This document shows, one piece after another, positions 16,428 through 25,869 of a stretch of DNA of 64,000 bases. Both the position numbers and the translations under genes were made by a program. This stretch comes from Curtobacterium sp. L6-1 (GTDB taxonomy: Bacteria > Actinomycetota > Actinomycetes > Actinomycetales > Microbacteriaceae): assembly GCF_018885305.1 (NCBI RefSeq), contig NZ_CP076544.1:1178001-1242000 (forward strand), given 5' to 3'. Positions within the stretch are counted from its first letter, which is position 1; each line of letters opens with the position of its first letter. A model generated the notes under the pieces. The model worked only from the letters and a program-made list of their open reading frames with translations. It was not told where the DNA came from and searched no databases.

Positions 16428-17891
16428 CTACCGGATGCCGCGCATCAGGCGCAGCACCGGCTTCGCGAGCACCAGCAGCACGACGCCGACCACCACGGCC
16501 ACGAGTCCGAGCACGGTGAAGTAGGGCGCCTCGGCACGCGGATCGTAGAAGGCGGACAGCACGCCCGTCATCGCGGTGCCGAGCGACACCGACAGGAAGA
16601 ACAGCGCGACCATCTGCGTCTGGAACTTCGGCGGTGCGAGCTTCGTCGCGACGGACTGACCGGTCGGAGAGAGCAGGAGCTCCGCGATCGTGAAGACGAA
16701 CAGGATGCCCACGAGCGCGATGACCGGCGTGCCGTTCTCCCCGGTGCCGGTGAAGGGCAGGAAGAGCAGGAACGCGACGCCCATGATCCCGGTGCCGAGC
16801 GCGAACTTCGTCGGGGTGCTCGGCTGCCGGTCGCCCAGGCGGGTCCAGACGGCGGCGAACACACCCGACAGCACGATGATCATGATCGGGTTGATCGACT
16901 GCACCCACGACACGGGCATCTCGAACCCGAACAGGTCGCGGTCCAGGCGCTGGTCGGCGTAGATCGTCACGACGGTGAACTGCTGCTGGTACAGCGACCA
17001 GAACACCGCGCTGCCGACGAACAGCGGGATGAAGGCGAACACCCGCGACCGCTCGTCCGCCGTCAGACCGCTGCCGAGGATCACGACGAAGTACGCGACC
17101 GTCGCGACGACCACCACGACGACGACCACGAGCGGCAGCGTGGTGACGGTGAGGAGACCGGTGAGCACCGCGACCACGACGACGACGAGGGCGACGACCG
17201 CGAGGACGGCCACGAGGGGGTACCGGCGTCGCGGCAGCGGGTTGGCGACGTGCTGGACGGCGTCGGGCAGGTTCCGACGCCGGATCGCGTACTGCACGAG
17301 ACCGGCGGCCATGCCGACGGCGGCGAGCCCGAACCCGAAGTGGAAGCCGAGCCGCGACTGCAGCAGCCCGGTGAGGATCGGACCCGCGAAGGCGCCGAGG
17401 TTCACGCCGAGGTAGTAGAGCGAGAATCCGGCGTCCCGGCGGGGGTCGTCACGCTCGTACAGGGACCCGACGATCGTCGTCGCGGTGGCCTTGAGCCCGC
17501 CGGAGCCGAGCGCGATGAGGACGAGGCCGACCCCGACGCCCGCGACGCCCGGGATGAGGGCGAGCGCGATGTGGCCGAGCATGACGACGATCGCGCTGCC
17601 GAACAGGGTGCGGTCGGCACCGATCAGCCGGTCGGCCGTCCAGGCGCCGAGGATGGTGAAGAGGTACACCGACCCGCCGTAGGCGCCCATGATGCCGGTC
17701 GCGACCCCCTCGTCGATGCCGAGCCCACCGCGCGTCAGCGAGTAGTACATGTAGATGAGGACGATGCCCTGCATGCCGTAGAACGAGAAGCGCTCCCAGA
17801 GCTCCACGGCGAAGGGTGTGGACAGCTCGAACGGTTGCCCGAAGAACGTCCGTCCGGTCGCGCGCTTCTCTGGTCCGGTGGTACTCGACAT
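16428..17891 (-). CDS. POT/PTR family proton-coupled oligopeptide transporter
   Basis: A 487-residue major-facilitator protein of the POT family with about 14 predicted membrane segments. The signature ELWERFSFYGMQGIVLIYM is the ExxER(F/Y)xYY-type motif of helix 1 that couples protons. GSGGLKATATTIVGSLY and FSLYYLGVNLGAFAGP match the PTR2 signatures. It should import di- and tripeptides. ATG 17891 gives the standard length; further upstream in-frame codons lie in the promoter region. It is transcribed away from the acyl-CoA oxidase gene. Confidence 0.9.
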   Translation of the reverse strand: MSSTTGPEKRATGRTFFGQPFELSTPFAVELWERFSFYGMQGIVLIYMYYSLTRGGLGIDEGVATGIMGAYGGSVYLFTILGAWTADRLIGADRTLFGSAIVVMLGHIALALIPGVAGVGVGLVLIALGSGGLKATATTIVGSLYERDDPRRDAGFSLYYLGVNLGAFAGPILTGLLQSRLGFHFGFGLAAVGMAAGLVQYAIRRRNLPDAVQHVANPLPRRRYPLVAVLAVVALVVVVVAVLTGLLTVTTLPLVVVVVVVVATVAYFVVILGSGLTADERSRVFAFIPLFVGSAVFWSLYQQQFTVVTIYADQRLDRDLFGFEMPVSWVQSINPIMIIVLSGVFAAVWTRLGDRQPSTPTKFALGTGIMGVAFLLFLPFTGTGENGTPVIALVGILFVFTIAELLLSPTGQSVATKLAPPKFQTQMVALFFLSVSLGTAMTGVLSAFYDPRAEAPYFTVLGLVAVVVGVVLLVLAKPVLRLMRGIR

Positions 17892-18121
17892 GCCGGCCAG
17901 TGTGCCCGCGTGTGCGGGGTGGCACACAATCGTCGCGAGGGTCTCGCCGAAGGACCCGGTCGGATCTTGGAGGGTTCCCACGAACACCCCGGCGACCGTG
18001 CGAGCCCCGCTTGTGGTCATGCACGGCTGTCGTGCCGTACGCAACACACGTGCCTACGCTGGGGTGGTCGGACCGCCGGAACCGCGGCAGGTCCGCGACA
18101 GTGCAGTCCAGGAGGCACCCG

Positions 18122-20268
18122 ATGGTCGACACCGCACCAGCCCGCACCAGCAGCGACAGCAGCACCCGTCCCGGAGGCAGCAGCACGCGCACGAGCACCG
18201 GCGGCGTCAGCGCGCCGAAGGCCGACGCGACCGGCGACCCCGCCGTCGGGACGCCCGTCGGCAGCACCGACACCGACGTCCGGATCGACGTCGAGATGCT
18301 CGCCGAGCACCTGCTCGGCCGCTGGGCCGAGGACCGCCGCATCTCGCGCCGTCTGGTCCGGGACCCCGCGCTGCACAAGATCGAGGGACAGCCGATCGCC
18401 GAGCACCGGGCCCGCGCGCTCGAGCAGCTCCAGGTGCTCGTCGACGCCGGCGCGATCCAGCGCCCGTACCCGCCCGAGTTCGGCGGCCAGGACAACCACG
18501 GCGGCAACCTCGCGGCGTTCGAGGAGCTCACCGTCGCCGACCCGTCGCTGCAGATCAAGGCCGGGGTGCAGTGGGGCCTGTTCGGCTCCGCCGTGCACCA
18601 CCTGGGCACCGAGCGGAACCACCGCGAGTTCCTGCCCGGCATCATCGCCTTCGACGTCCCGGGCTGCTTCGCGATGACCGAGACCGGTCACGGGTCCGAC
18701 GTGCAGAACATCGCCACGAGCGCGACCTACGACCCGGAGACGCAGGAGTTCGTCGTGCACACGCCGTTCCGCGGCGCGTGGAAGGACTACATCGGCAACG
18801 CCGCACTGCACGGCAAGGCGGCCGTCGTGTTCGCCAAGCTCGTCACCCGGGCGTCGACCACGGCGTGCACGCCTTCTACGTCCCGCTCCGCGACGACGAG
18901 GGCGCGTTCCTGCCCGGGGTCGGCGGCGAGGACGACGGCGTCAAGGGCGGCCTGAACGGCATCGACAACGGACGACTCTGGTTCGACCACGTCCGGGTCC
19001 CCCGTACGAACCTGCTCAACCGCTACGGCGACGTCGCTGAGGACGGCACGTACTCCTCGCCCATCGACTCCCCCGGACGTCGGTTCTTCACCATGCTCGG
19101 CACGCTCGTGCAGGGCCGGGTGTCCCTCGACGGCGCCGCGGTCGTCGCGCAGAAGATCGGCCTGCAGATCGCCCTCACCTACGCGATGCAGCGCCGCCAG
19201 TTCCCGACCGGGGACGGCCAGGAGGGCGTGCTGCTCGACTACGGCCGCCACCAGCGCCGGCTCATCCCCCGCCTGGCGACCGTGTTCGCGCAGTCGTTCG
19301 CGCACGAGAAGCTGCTGCAGACGTTCGACGACGTGTTCAGCGGCCGTCGCGACACCCCGGAGCGCCGCGAGGACCTCGAGACCCAGGCGGCGGCGTTCAA
19401 GGCCATGTCGACGTGGTCCGCCCTCGACACGCTGCAGGAGTGCCGGGAGGCGACCGGCGGCGCGGGGTTCCTCGCGGAGAACCGGATCACGGGCCTCCGT
19501 GCCGACCTCGACGTCTACGTGACCTTCGAGGGCGACAACACGGTGCTCCTCCAGCTCGTGGGCAAGCGCCTGCTCACCGACTTCCGCAGGGCGGCGCCGC
19601 GCGACGCGGCCTCGACGGCGAAGTTCGTCGCGGCGCAGGTCGGGTCGAAGCTCGCCGACGCCGCCGGTCTCCGACGGCTGGGTCAGGCCGTGTCCGACCG
19701 CGGGTCGCTCGCGGCATCGGTCGCCGACCTGCGCGACACCGAGACGCAGCGGGCACTGCTCACCGGGCGTGTCGAGACGATGGTCACCGAGATCGGGATG
19801 CGGCTGCGCACCGCGGGGAAGGACCGGGCACGCGCCGCGGTCCTGCTGAACCGGTCGCAGCACGAGCTCATCGAGGCGTCCAAGGCGCACGCCGAGCTCA
19901 TGCAGTGGGAGGCGTTCACCGACGCGATCGCGGACGTGCCGCCGGGCGACACCCGCACGGTGCTGGTGTGGCTGCGTGACCTGTTCGCCCTCGGGCTGGT
20001 CGAGCAGCACCTCGACTGGCACCTGCTGCACGGGCGGCTCTCGGCCCAGCGTGCGCGGGCGGTCTCGGCCTACGTCGACCGGCTCGTGGCGCGGCTGCGT
20101 CCGGTCGTGCCGCAGCTGATCGAGTCGTTCGGCTACGAGCCCGCGCACGTCCGCTCCCCCATCGCCGCCGGCGACGAGCTGGCCCGGCAGGACGAGGCCC
20201 GCGCGTGGTACGCGGCCGAGCGTGCCGCCGGCCGGCTCCCCGAGCAGGAGAAGAAGCCCCGGCCGTAG
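18122..20268 (+). pseudogene. Acyl-CoA oxidase/dehydrogenase with a single-base frameshift
   Basis: Two adjoining frames together encode a full acyl-CoA oxidase/dehydrogenase of about 715 residues. The first, from ATG 18122, runs to about residue 243: PYPPEFGGQDNHGG, CFAMTETGHGSDVQNIAT (the FAD and substrate motif), FRGAWKDYIGNAALHG. The reading then continues in the next frame from GVDHGVHAFYVPLRDDEG through QGRVSLDGAAVVAQKIGLQIA and TYVTFEGDNTVLLQL-like segments to EKKPRP. Restoring one G in the run at 18849-18851 (CCCGGG to CCCGGGG) would join both parts. Either a recent inactivating deletion or a homopolymer sequencing error explains it. No other decay is seen, which favours an error or a very young mutation. 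Confidence 0.85.
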
Positions 20269-20307
20269 GGGTGGCGCGCTCCCGGCGTGTCCGTGGCCGC
20301 CCGTGTG

Positions 20308-20556
20308 TCAGTTCGCGGGCGGTCGCGGCGCGCCGAGCGCCGCACGCAGGCGCGCCTCGGCGTCCTCGTCGGCACCCGCGGCAGCGGCGACGTTCGCCTC
20401 GGCCACGGCACGGACGACCTCTTCGCGCTGGATCTTCACGCCGCGGGGCGCGTCGATGCCGATCCGCACGCCGTCGCCGCGGGAGTCGAGCACCGTGATG
20501 ACGATGTCGTCACCGATGAGGATCCGCTCGCCGACCTTCCGCGTGAGTACCAGCAC
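20308..20556 (-). CDS. csrA: Carbon storage regulator CsrA
   Basis: The 82-residue product starts MLVLTRKVGERILIGDDIVITVL and is clearly CsrA, a dimeric RNA-binding protein that blocks ribosome sites containing ANGGA motifs. The core is followed by an Ala-rich tail. It is the last gene of the leftward flagellar operon and marks one edge of the locus. Its protein antagonist FliW is encoded at the other edge. In Bacillus CsrA represses flagellin translation until FliW is released; the flagellin leader here carries suitable sites. Confidence 0.95.
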   Translation of the reverse strand: MLVLTRKVGERILIGDDIVITVLDSRGDGVRIGIDAPRGVKIQREEVVRAVAEANVAAAAGADEDAEARLRAALGAPRPPAN

Positions 20557-20604
20557 CGGGCCAGCCTACCGACTCCGTGCGGCCGCACCGGGAGCGACGG
20601 GCGG

Positions 20605-21573
20605 TCAGAGCGTCCGCACCGGCAACCCGAGCAGGTGCACCGTGTCGGGCGAGGCGGTCTCCTCGGCCCCGATCGCCAGGACACCGGCGATCGGCACCCC
20701 GGCCTCGGCCACCGCGGCGGTCATCGCGACGGCGTCGTCGTGCTTGCGCCCGACGTCGAGGACGACCCAGACCTGGTCGGGTGCGAGGGAGGTCGTGGTC
20801 GCCGCGTCCGTCCAGGCCGCGACGGCGAGGAGCGCGACCCCGTCCCGCACCGCGTCCGCGCGGGCGAGGATGCCGCTGCGTCGGTCGGAGGCGGACGTCG
20901 CCCGTAGCCCGTGCCGGTTCGCGAAGACCCCGGCGGCGGCGTCGACGTCGGTGGGCCGGCCGACGAGCAGCACGAGGTCCCCGTCGGCCGAGCGGACGGC
21001 GGGGGGCGTGGGTCGCGACGGGCGTGCGGCAGCGGCGGGCAGGGCGGGCGTGGTGCCGGGGGCGACCAGCTCGGCCCGCAGGTCCGCCCACGGGTCGCTG
21101 GTCGGGCCTCCCGGCCCCGCCGCAGCGGGCACGTCGACGGGACCCGTCACGACGACACCGTCCGGGAGGCCCGGCTCGGCCGCCGCAGGAGGACCGCCGG
21201 CCCGGCGCGGCGGGGCCAGCCCGTCGGCGGCGAACCCGTCCAGCACCGAGGCGAAGGCGTCCGCGCGGGTGGTCGCGGTGCCGTCCGATTCGGCGATGCG
21301 GGCCTCCGCGGCCTCGGCGTCGGCGAGGAGCGCCGCGATCCCGACCCGCTTGGCCGGGGACGAGGCGATGGCGACCCGGGCGGTCGGCGGGTCGAGCGGG
21401 TCGGGGACCTCGACGACGGCCTCGACGTGGGCCTTCCGGAACAGCCCGGCGACCCCACCGCTGGTGACGCGTTCGGCGGAGACGATGCGTGCGCCGGGGC
21501 CGAACTCGGCGAGGACGGCGGCGCGGACCTCGTCGAGCGTCGCGCCGCTACGCTGCGATCGGATCGGCGGCAC
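20605..21573 (-). CDS. FlhF-like protein with a degenerate GTPase domain
   Basis: A 322-residue protein immediately downstream of flhA, whose last 26 bases it overlaps. The start (ATLDEVRAAVLAEFGPGARIVSAERV) resembles the N-terminal domain of the SRP-GTPase FlhF, and a Pro/Ala-rich linker follows. The C-terminal part reads like a decayed G domain: LVLLVGRPTDVDAAAGVFANRHG where the P-loop GxxGxGKT should be, VWVVLDVGRKHDD where DTAGR should be, and an end resembling FlhF (GVPIAGVLAIG...SPDTVHLLGLPV). GTP binding is therefore unlikely. FlhF assignment is inference from position and weak pattern. GTG 21573 is the most plausible start. Confidence 0.5.
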   Translation of the reverse strand: MPPIRSQRSGATLDEVRAAVLAEFGPGARIVSAERVTSGGVAGLFRKAHVEAVVEVPDPLDPPTARVAIASSPAKRVGIAALLADAEAAEARIAESDGTATTRADAFASVLDGFAADGLAPPRRAGGPPAAAEPGLPDGVVVTGPVDVPAAAGPGGPTSDPWADLRAELVAPGTTPALPAAAARPSRPTPPAVRSADGDLVLLVGRPTDVDAAAGVFANRHGLRATSASDRRSGILARADAVRDGVALLAVAAWTDAATTTSLAPDQVWVVLDVGRKHDDAVAMTAAVAEAGVPIAGVLAIGAEETASPDTVHLLGLPVRTL

Positions 21574-23602
21574 GGACCACTCCCACGGTCTCGATGGTGG
21601 AGCCCGCGGCCGTGGCCTCCTGGTACGACAGCACCGGCAGACCGTTCGCCTGCGCCGACACCATCCGGTGCACGGCCGGTCGGAGCTGCGGGGCGCAGAC
21701 GAGCACGGCGGACAGCCCCTGCTCCTCGACGGCACGGACCGAGTCCCGCACGGAGCCGAGGACCTGTTCGATGCGGTGCGCGTCGAGCAGGATCTGGGTG
21801 CCCTGCTCCGACGGGCGGAGCCCCTCGAGCATGGCCTGCTCGAGCACGGGGTCGATCATGATGACCCGGAGCACCGTGCCGTCCAGGTGGCGTGCGGCCA
21901 GCGCCGGACCGAGTGCCGCACGGGCCGCCTCGACGAGCCCCTCGGGGTCGGTCGATACCTTCGCGCGCAGGGTGAGCGCCTCGCAGATCCGGCCGAGGTC
22001 GTTGATCGGGACGCGCTCGGCGAGCAGGCCCTGCAGGACGCGCTGCAGTTCGGCCATCGAGAGCATGCCCGGCACGAGCTCCTCGACGGCGGCGGGGTTG
22101 ACCTGCTTGACGCCCTCAGCCAGGACCTTGACGTCCTCGCGGGTGAGCAGGCGGGCGGCGTTGTCGCCGATCACGGCCTGCAGGTGCGTGACGAGCACGG
22201 AGACACGGTCGATGACGGTCGCGCCGGTCATCTCGGCCGCGTGCCGGAGCTCGGCGGGCACCCACTTGCCGGCGAGACCGAACACCGGCTCGACGGTCGG
22301 GTCGCCCGGCAGGCCGTCGAGCTGCTCACCGAGGGCCAGGACGCTCCGGGCGGGGGCGGTGCCGCGGCCGGCCTCGACCCCGGCGATGCGGATGGCGTAG
22401 GTCGAGGGCGGCAGGTCGATGCTGTCCCGGGTGCGGACCGGCGGCACGACGATGCCCATGTCGATCGCGATCTTGCGGCGGAGCGCCCGGACGCGGCCGA
22501 GCAGGTCGTCGGACGAGCCGGAGACCATGTCGACCAGGTCCGGTGCGAGCAGGATCTCGAGCGCGTGCACGCGCATCTGCTCGAGGAGGTCCTCCGGGGT
22601 GTCGCTCGGCGGTGCGGCGGCCTCCAGTGCCTGCTGCTCCGCAGCCGTGGCGGCGGCACGCTTGGCGTTCTGGCCGATCCGCCACCCGGTCACGAGCAGC
22701 GTCGTTCCGATGAGCAGGAACGGCAGGATCGGCATGCCGGGGATGAACCCCATCGCGATGGCCGCGGCGCCGGCGATCATCAGGGCGACACGGGACTGCG
22801 ACAGCTGGTCGGAGGCCGAGGTGCCGATGTCGGACTCGGCGCCGGAGCGGGTGACGATCATGCCGGTCGACACGGCCATCAGGAGCGCGGGGATCTGCGA
22901 CACCAGGCCGTCGCCGATGGTGAGGATGCCGTAGTGGGACAGCGCGTCCGTGATCGTCATCCCGTTCTGCAGCATGCCGATCGCGATGCCGCCCACCAGG
23001 TTGATGACGAGGATCAGGATGCCGGCGATCGCGTCGCCCTTGACGAACTTCGACGCACCGTCCATCGCGCCGTAGAAGTCGGCCTCGGCGGACACCGCAG
23101 CACGCCGCTCCTTCGCCTGCACGTCCGTGATGAGACCGGCGTTGAGGTCGGCGTCGATCGCCATCTGCTTGCCGGGCATCGCGTCGAGGGTGAAGCGCGC
23201 GCCCACCTCGGCGACGCGCTCGGCGCCCTTCGTGACGACCACGAACTGGATCACCACGAGGATGAGGAAGATCACCGCGCCGATGATCACCGAGCCGGCG
23301 ACGGCGACGTGGCCGAACGCCTGGATGACGTCACCGGCGAAGCCCTGCGCGAGCACGAGCCGGGTCGAAGCGACGTTGAGGCCGAGGCGGAACAGCGTCG
23401 CGACGAGCAGCAGCGACGGGAACACCGAGAAGTCGAGCGGCTTCTTGACGAACAGCGTCGTGAGCAGGATCACCAGCGCCAGCAGGATGTTGCAGATGAT
23501 GAGGACGTCCAGCAGGAACGGCGGCACCGGCAGGATCAACAGCAGGATGATGCCGACGATGAGCACCGGGACGGCGAACTTCGGCAGGTCGGCGCGCTTC
23601 AT
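21548..23602 (-). CDS. flhA: Flagellar type III export gate protein FlhA
   Basis: The 684-residue product is FlhA. Residues 1-320 hold eight membrane helices (FAVPVLIVGIILLLILPVPPFLLD and others), and the family signature RFTLDAMPGKQMAIDADLNAGL is intact between helices 4 and 5. The cytoplasmic C-terminal domain forms the nonameric docking ring for export substrates and chaperones (DSIDLPPSTYAIRIAGVEAGRG; LPVLSYQEATAAGSTIETVGVV). Its ATG overlaps the flhB stop. Confidence 0.97.
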   Translation of the reverse strand: MKRADLPKFAVPVLIVGIILLLILPVPPFLLDVLIICNILLALVILLTTLFVKKPLDFSVFPSLLLVATLFRLGLNVASTRLVLAQGFAGDVIQAFGHVAVAGSVIIGAVIFLILVVIQFVVVTKGAERVAEVGARFTLDAMPGKQMAIDADLNAGLITDVQAKERRAAVSAEADFYGAMDGASKFVKGDAIAGILILVINLVGGIAIGMLQNGMTITDALSHYGILTIGDGLVSQIPALLMAVSTGMIVTRSGAESDIGTSASDQLSQSRVALMIAGAAAIAMGFIPGMPILPFLLIGTTLLVTGWRIGQNAKRAAATAAEQQALEAAAPPSDTPEDLLEQMRVHALEILLAPDLVDMVSGSSDDLLGRVRALRRKIAIDMGIVVPPVRTRDSIDLPPSTYAIRIAGVEAGRGTAPARSVLALGEQLDGLPGDPTVEPVFGLAGKWVPAELRHAAEMTGATVIDRVSVLVTHLQAVIGDNAARLLTREDVKVLAEGVKQVNPAAVEELVPGMLSMAELQRVLQGLLAERVPINDLGRICEALTLRAKVSTDPEGLVEAARAALGPALAARHLDGTVLRVIMIDPVLEQAMLEGLRPSEQGTQILLDAHRIEQVLGSVRDSVRAVEEQGLSAVLVCAPQLRPAVHRMVSAQANGLPVLSYQEATAAGSTIETVGVVRAADPIAA

Positions 23603-24798
23603 GCGGGGAGGGCCTCTCCGGGAGTGTGGTCGGTGACGGTGCGCGGGGTCCGGAGCTTCCGGGGGCGGACGTCGCCGCTGAGCGTGGTCGGGTCGAGCAC
23701 GGTGGCGACCTCCTCCGGGGTGGTGGGACGGGGCGGCGTGTGGGTGCCGGACGTGGCGCCGTGGGCGGCGAGCGTCATGACGAAGGACAGGACGCGGGCG
23801 ACCGGCGTGTAGAGGTCGACCGGGATCTCCTGGCCGAGCTCGCACGCGGCGTGCAGGGCGCGGGTGAGCGGGACGTCCTGCACCATCGGGACGCGTTCCT
23901 CGGTCGCCTTCTGCCGGATCGCGTCGGCGACGGGGCCGGCGCCCTTCGCGACGACCCGGGGCGCGCTCTTGCCGGCTTCGTAGCGGACGGCGACGGCGTA
24001 GTGCGTCGGGTTCGTCATCACGACGTCGGCGGTCCCGATCGCGGCGATCATGCGGTTGCGGCTGGCGGCGAGCTGGCGGGAGCGGCGCTGCGACTTCACG
24101 AGCGGGTCGCCCTCGGCCTGCTTGTTCTCGTCCTTGACCTCGCGCTTGGTCATCATGGTGCGCTTCCGGTTCCGCCGGATCACGACGAACACGTCGAGGG
24201 CGGCGAGCACGAGACCCGCGGCGACCGCGGCCCGGAGGAGCGTGCCCGCGCCCTCGCCCGCCGCCTCGAGGACGCTCGTCAGCGGGAGCGACCCGCTCGA
24301 CATGAGGACGGGGACGAGTCCCTGGACCGCGAACCAGAGCACGAGGCCCACGACCGCGGTCTTGAGCAGCGCCTTCACACCATTCCAGAGCGCCTGCGTG
24401 CCGAACACCCGCTTGACGCCGGCGATCGGGTCGAAGTGCTCCGGCTCGGGCGTCAGCTTCTTGATGTGCACACCGCCCTGCGCCACCGACACGGCGAGGA
24501 CCGCGACCGCGACGACGCCGAGCATCGGACCGACCGTGGTGCCGACCGAGGCGAGGGCGTCGTCGAGCACGTGTCGCATGGTGCCGATGCTCGGGTCCGC
24601 GATCACGAGGGTGACCGCGTGCAGCTGCTGCTGCCCGGCCGCCGAGGCGTGCCCGATCGTCGACGGGATCATCAGCGCCGCGACCGCGATGCCGATCCAC
24701 GCGCTGAGGTCCTGCGAGCGACCGAGCTGGCCCTTGCGGTGGACCTCGCGCATCCGCTTCTGGGACGCCTGTTCGGAGCGTTCTCCGCTGTCCGACAC
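23599..24798 (-). CDS. flhB: Flagellar export switch protein FlhB
   Basis: A 399-residue FlhB. The start SERSEQASQKRMREVHRKGQLGRSQDL is the usual cytoplasmic head (here GERSEQASQKR), four membrane helices follow, and the autocleavage site NPTH is present in VMTNPTHYAVAVRYE. After self-cleavage FlhB switches export from hook to filament subunits, working with FliK. The C-terminal tail is about 50 residues longer than in Salmonella. The gene overlaps flhA by four bases and follows fliR by four. Confidence 0.96.
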   Translation of the reverse strand: MSDSGERSEQASQKRMREVHRKGQLGRSQDLSAWIGIAVAALMIPSTIGHASAAGQQQLHAVTLVIADPSIGTMRHVLDDALASVGTTVGPMLGVVAVAVLAVSVAQGGVHIKKLTPEPEHFDPIAGVKRVFGTQALWNGVKALLKTAVVGLVLWFAVQGLVPVLMSSGSLPLTSVLEAAGEGAGTLLRAAVAAGLVLAALDVFVVIRRNRKRTMMTKREVKDENKQAEGDPLVKSQRRSRQLAASRNRMIAAIGTADVVMTNPTHYAVAVRYEAGKSAPRVVAKGAGPVADAIRQKATEERVPMVQDVPLTRALHAACELGQEIPVDLYTPVARVLSFVMTLAAHGATSGTHTPPRPTTPEEVATVLDPTTLSGDVRPRKLRTPRTVTDHTPGEALPA

Positions 24799-24802
24799 GT
24801 CG

Positions 24803-25564
24803 TCACCCCCTGCCCGTGATGGCCTGGACGGCGTCGCCGGTGAGGGACGACACGACGCTCGGCAGCGCCATGAACAGCGCGCCGGCGAACAGGACGGTGA
24901 GACCGATCTTGATCGGGAAGCCCATCTGGAAGGCGTTCAACGCCGGTGCGACGCGGGTGAGCAGCCCGAGGCCGACGTCGGCGAGGAACAGCACGACGAC
25001 GAGCGGGCCGGCGATCTGCAGCGCGGCGAGGAACATCTGGCCGAACGCGGCGACGAGCATCGGAGCGACCCCGTCGATCGGGAAGCGGCCGTCCACGAGC
25101 GGCACGCCGTCGAACGAGCGGACGAGCCCGCCGATGATGAGCTGGTACCCGCCCGAGGCGAACAGCAGCGCGAGCGAGGCCATCTGGAACAGCCGGGTGA
25201 ACTGGGCGCCGTTCACCTGCGACTGCGGGTCGTACGCCTGCGCGAGCGTGAACCCGCCGAACAGGTCGACGAGCGCTCCGGCGGACTGCACGGCGGCGAA
25301 GACCAGGAAGACCATGAAGCCCAGGACGAGCCCGACGAGCAGCTGGGTGACGAGGGCGACGAGGAACGCGGCCGTGTCGAGCTGCTCGTAGCCGACCGTG
25401 ACCCGCGGGGCGATGCCGATCGCGAGCCCCAGGCCGAGGATGACCTTCACGACGCCGGGGAACGCCTTGTACGAGAACGGCGGGGCGACGACGAGGAACG
25501 CGACGAGTCGGACGCCGGCGAGCATCGTGCCCTCGAGCCGGGCCGCGTCGAGGACGAGCTCCAT
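24803..25564 (-). CDS. fliR: Flagellar export protein FliR
   Basis: A 253-residue, mostly hydrophobic FliR, a core component of the FliPQR export channel. Conserved segments include GVRLVAFLVVAPPFSYKAFPG, GFTLAQAYDPQSQVNGAQFTRLFQ and APALNAFQMGFPIKIGLTV. The ATG overlaps the last base of the fliQ stop codon (TGATG), so start and coupling are clear. Confidence 0.95.
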   Translation of the reverse strand: MELVLDAARLEGTMLAGVRLVAFLVVAPPFSYKAFPGVVKVILGLGLAIGIAPRVTVGYEQLDTAAFLVALVTQLLVGLVLGFMVFLVFAAVQSAGALVDLFGGFTLAQAYDPQSQVNGAQFTRLFQMASLALLFASGGYQLIIGGLVRSFDGVPLVDGRFPIDGVAPMLVAAFGQMFLAALQIAGPLVVVLFLADVGLGLLTRVAPALNAFQMGFPIKIGLTVLFAGALFMALPSVVSSLTGDAVQAITGRG

Positions 25565-25839
25565 CACCCGCTCCCGAGCAGCTTCGGGATCATGTCGAAC
25601 GCCACGTGCGTGAACGCGACCATCTCGGAGATCATCCAGTTGCCGCAGACCACCAGGGCGACGGCGACCGCGAGGGCCTTCGGGACGAACGAGAGCGTGA
25701 CCTCCTGGATCTGCGTCACGGACTGGAACAGCGAGATCGCGAACCCGACGACGAGCGAGGTGACGAGGACGGGCGCGGCGAGCTTCCCCGCGACGAGGAG
25801 CGCCTGGAGCGTGAGGTCGATGACGGCCTGCTGGTTCAC
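25564..25839 (-). CDS. fliQ: Flagellar export protein FliQ
   Basis: The 91-residue two-helix protein matches FliQ: VTSLVVGFAISLFQSVTQIQEVTLSFVPKALAV is the family signature. It forms part of the FliPQR export gate in the membrane. It lies 30 bases after fliP and overlaps fliR by one base. Confidence 0.96.
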   Translation of the reverse strand: MNQQAVIDLTLQALLVAGKLAAPVLVTSLVVGFAISLFQSVTQIQEVTLSFVPKALAVAVALVVCGNWMISEMVAFTHVAFDMIPKLLGSG

Positions 25840-25869
25840 GAGGACCTCCCGGACCGCTCGGCGGCGACG

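Noticed and set aside
16105..18677. Long plus-strand open frame of about 1000 codons rich in His, Arg, Asp and Glu
   Set aside because: It is the antisense shadow of the peptide transporter gene; charged low-complexity composition is the usual sign of such shadows.
20222..23812. Plus-strand open frame of 1196 codons across the flagellar export genes
   Set aside because: Antisense to flhA and its neighbours; no start signal and a His/Asp/Arg-rich translation.
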